DNA from: CBDEUK01 sp965250225
GTDB lineage: Bacteria; Pseudomonadota; Gammaproteobacteria; Eutrophobiales; Eutrophobiaceae
Length of the DNA: 64,000 bases
Assembly (NCBI GenBank): GCA_965250225.1
Contig: CBDFNQ010000028.1
Coordinates: forward strand, 62,001 to 126,000
Direction: 5' to 3'
How positions within the stretch are numbered: the first letter of the stretch is position 1; every line of letters begins with the position of its first letter. The translations under genes and the position numbers were made by a program. This document shows, piece by piece, positions 63,194 through 64,000 of this stretch. The notes under the pieces were generated by a model, which searched no databases, was not told the origin of the DNA, and saw nothing but the letters and a program-made list of their open reading frames with translations.

Positions 63194-63823
63194 ATGGCTG
63201 AATGGCTTGATATCGAAAAGGCAAATCAGGAATTAGCAGATAAATCGCCATCTGAGATCATGCAATGGGCGGTGGATCAGAATAAGAACGCAATTCTGAG
63301 TTCGACATTTGGACCTTTCGCTGCGGTAATTTTATCGATGGCAACCAAAATTAAGGCCGACATTCCAATCATCTGGGTCGATTCAGGCTACAACACTAAA
63401 GACACGTATCTTACGGCCGAAAAAATTATCAAGGATCTTAAACTCAACATGCATATCTATACACCAGAGATATCTGCTGCGCGACGAGATGCAATAATGA
63501 ATGGTGTTCCAGCACATGATGACGCTTTACATGAAGAATTTAACCGACAAGTCAAACTTGAACCGTTTCAACGTGCGCTGGGTGAATTACACGTCGACAT
63601 CTGGATCAATGGTATTCGCAAGGAAGAGACTGAGTTTCGTAAGAATCTCGATATTGTGACAAAAAGTTCTAACGGTATAATAAAAGTCGCGCCGATGTTC
63701 AACTGGACTGAGCTGGATCTTGAAGAATATCTGTATGCAAACAATTTACCACAAGTAGAAGAATATTTTGATCCGACAAAAGCTTTTGATAATCGTGAAT
63801 GCGGATTACATACTAAGACGTAA
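63194..63823 (+). CDS. cysH: Phosphoadenylyl-sulfate reductase
   Basis: 209 residues, a thioredoxin-dependent PAPS or APS reductase of assimilatory sulfate reduction. The PP-loop-type ILSSTFGPFAAVIL near residue 35, WVDSGYNTKDTYLTAEKI, INGIRKEETEFRKNL and the redox cysteine in ECGLHTKT at the very end are present. No additional CC pairs for an iron-sulfur cluster are seen, which favours the PAPS-type. It is shorter than E. coli CysH (244). It has its own upstream region after the terminator at 63054. Confidence 0.9.
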   Translation: MAEWLDIEKANQELADKSPSEIMQWAVDQNKNAILSSTFGPFAAVILSMATKIKADIPIIWVDSGYNTKDTYLTAEKIIKDLKLNMHIYTPEISAARRDAIMNGVPAHDDALHEEFNRQVKLEPFQRALGELHVDIWINGIRKEETEFRKNLDIVTKSSNGIIKVAPMFNWTELDLEEYLYANNLPQVEEYFDPTKAFDNRECGLHTKT

Positions 63824-63877
63824 AGGATTTTTCTTCTGAAGAAACTCTGGTTAATTCAACGTTTTATTCAGGTAACA

Positions 63878-64000
63878 TCAAGTCACATTGGCTAGAATTA
63901 TTTTGACCAGTAATATTAGAGAGCACACAGCTAAAATTGCAAATGTAAAACCAATAATCACATAGACTTTTATCCCGTTTTTTTCGATGTAGGCATCATC
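63878..64000 (-). CDS. C-terminal end of a small membrane protein, cut by window
   Basis: The minus strand is open from the window edge for 40 residues (DDAYIEKNGIKVYVIIGFTF then a hydrophobic stretch ending KIILANVT) to a stop at 63878. One membrane segment spans most of it. The start lies outside the window. It is convergent with cysH. The frame and amino-acid pattern look real, but no family can be assigned from this part. Confidence 0.5.
   Translation of the reverse strand, partial: DDAYIEKNGIKVYVIIGFTFAILAVCSLILLVKIILANVT

Overview
The window looks like chromosomal DNA of a free-living gammaproteobacterium outside the Enterobacterales, moderately AT-rich by eye. The evidence is the gene order nadB / rpoE-rseA-rseB-mucD / lepA-lepB-rnc-era-recO, a ZipA gene next to smc and ligA, and a dksA-gluQ pair. 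I see no tRNA, rRNA, CRISPR array or prophage.

Layout. 1-3.4 kb: a cobalamin riboswitch (5' end cut by the window) leads into a TonB-dependent receptor, a small membrane protein of the DUF6580 type and a corrinoid adenosyltransferase. 3.4-6.9 kb (minus strand): an exported aspartic protease, a frameshifted gluQ, a two-cysteine DksA with a long Lys/Ala tail, cysZ and queF. 7.1-13.5 kb: smc, zipA, ligA. 13.6-25.9 kb: a diguanylate cyclase, nadB, the sigma-E envelope-stress operon, then lepA to recO. 26-28 kb: a NYN-domain protein and a RhlE helicase.

28.5-53.8 kb is the accessory region and the most interesting part. It holds an Alg44-like PilZ/HlyD protein, an Alg8-like glycosyltransferase, an RTX matrix-type protein, a type I secretion ABC protein whose ATP-site motifs are all degenerate, and its HlyD partner. 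It also holds two histidine kinase/response regulator modules with an NtrC-type sigma-54 activator, a porin-like operon, and the GDP-mannuronate genes algC, algD and algA. An IS110-type element, itself broken, sits between the RTX gene and the ABC gene. The usual alginate genes for periplasmic handling and outer-membrane exit (algK, E, G, X, L, I, J, F) are not in the window.

The cluster appears to be tied together by one regulatory system visible in the DNA. A perfect 13-bp inverted repeat TTGCA-N3-TGCAA occurs in three intergenic regions, and five sigma-54-type promoters lie next to these sites: before alg44, before an unlisted 52-residue protein divergent from it, before the porin operon, and before algD and algA in opposite directions. 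The local NtrC-type regulator is the natural candidate to bind these sites. With the PilZ domain for c-di-GMP, this suggests a two-component plus c-di-GMP controlled mannuronate-type exopolysaccharide with a co-secreted RTX protein.

After algA come four small genes: a tail-anchored protein, and two paralogous small proteins flanking a SLOG/LOG-like protein. 54-64 kb returns to ordinary content: a PAS-GGDEF-EAL protein, a YeiH-type transporter with two small partners, a YafJ-type amidotransferase, ettA, a DUF4139 protein, cysH, and the end of a small membrane protein. Several palindromic repeat elements of one family are scattered through the intergenic regions from 26 to 54 kb.
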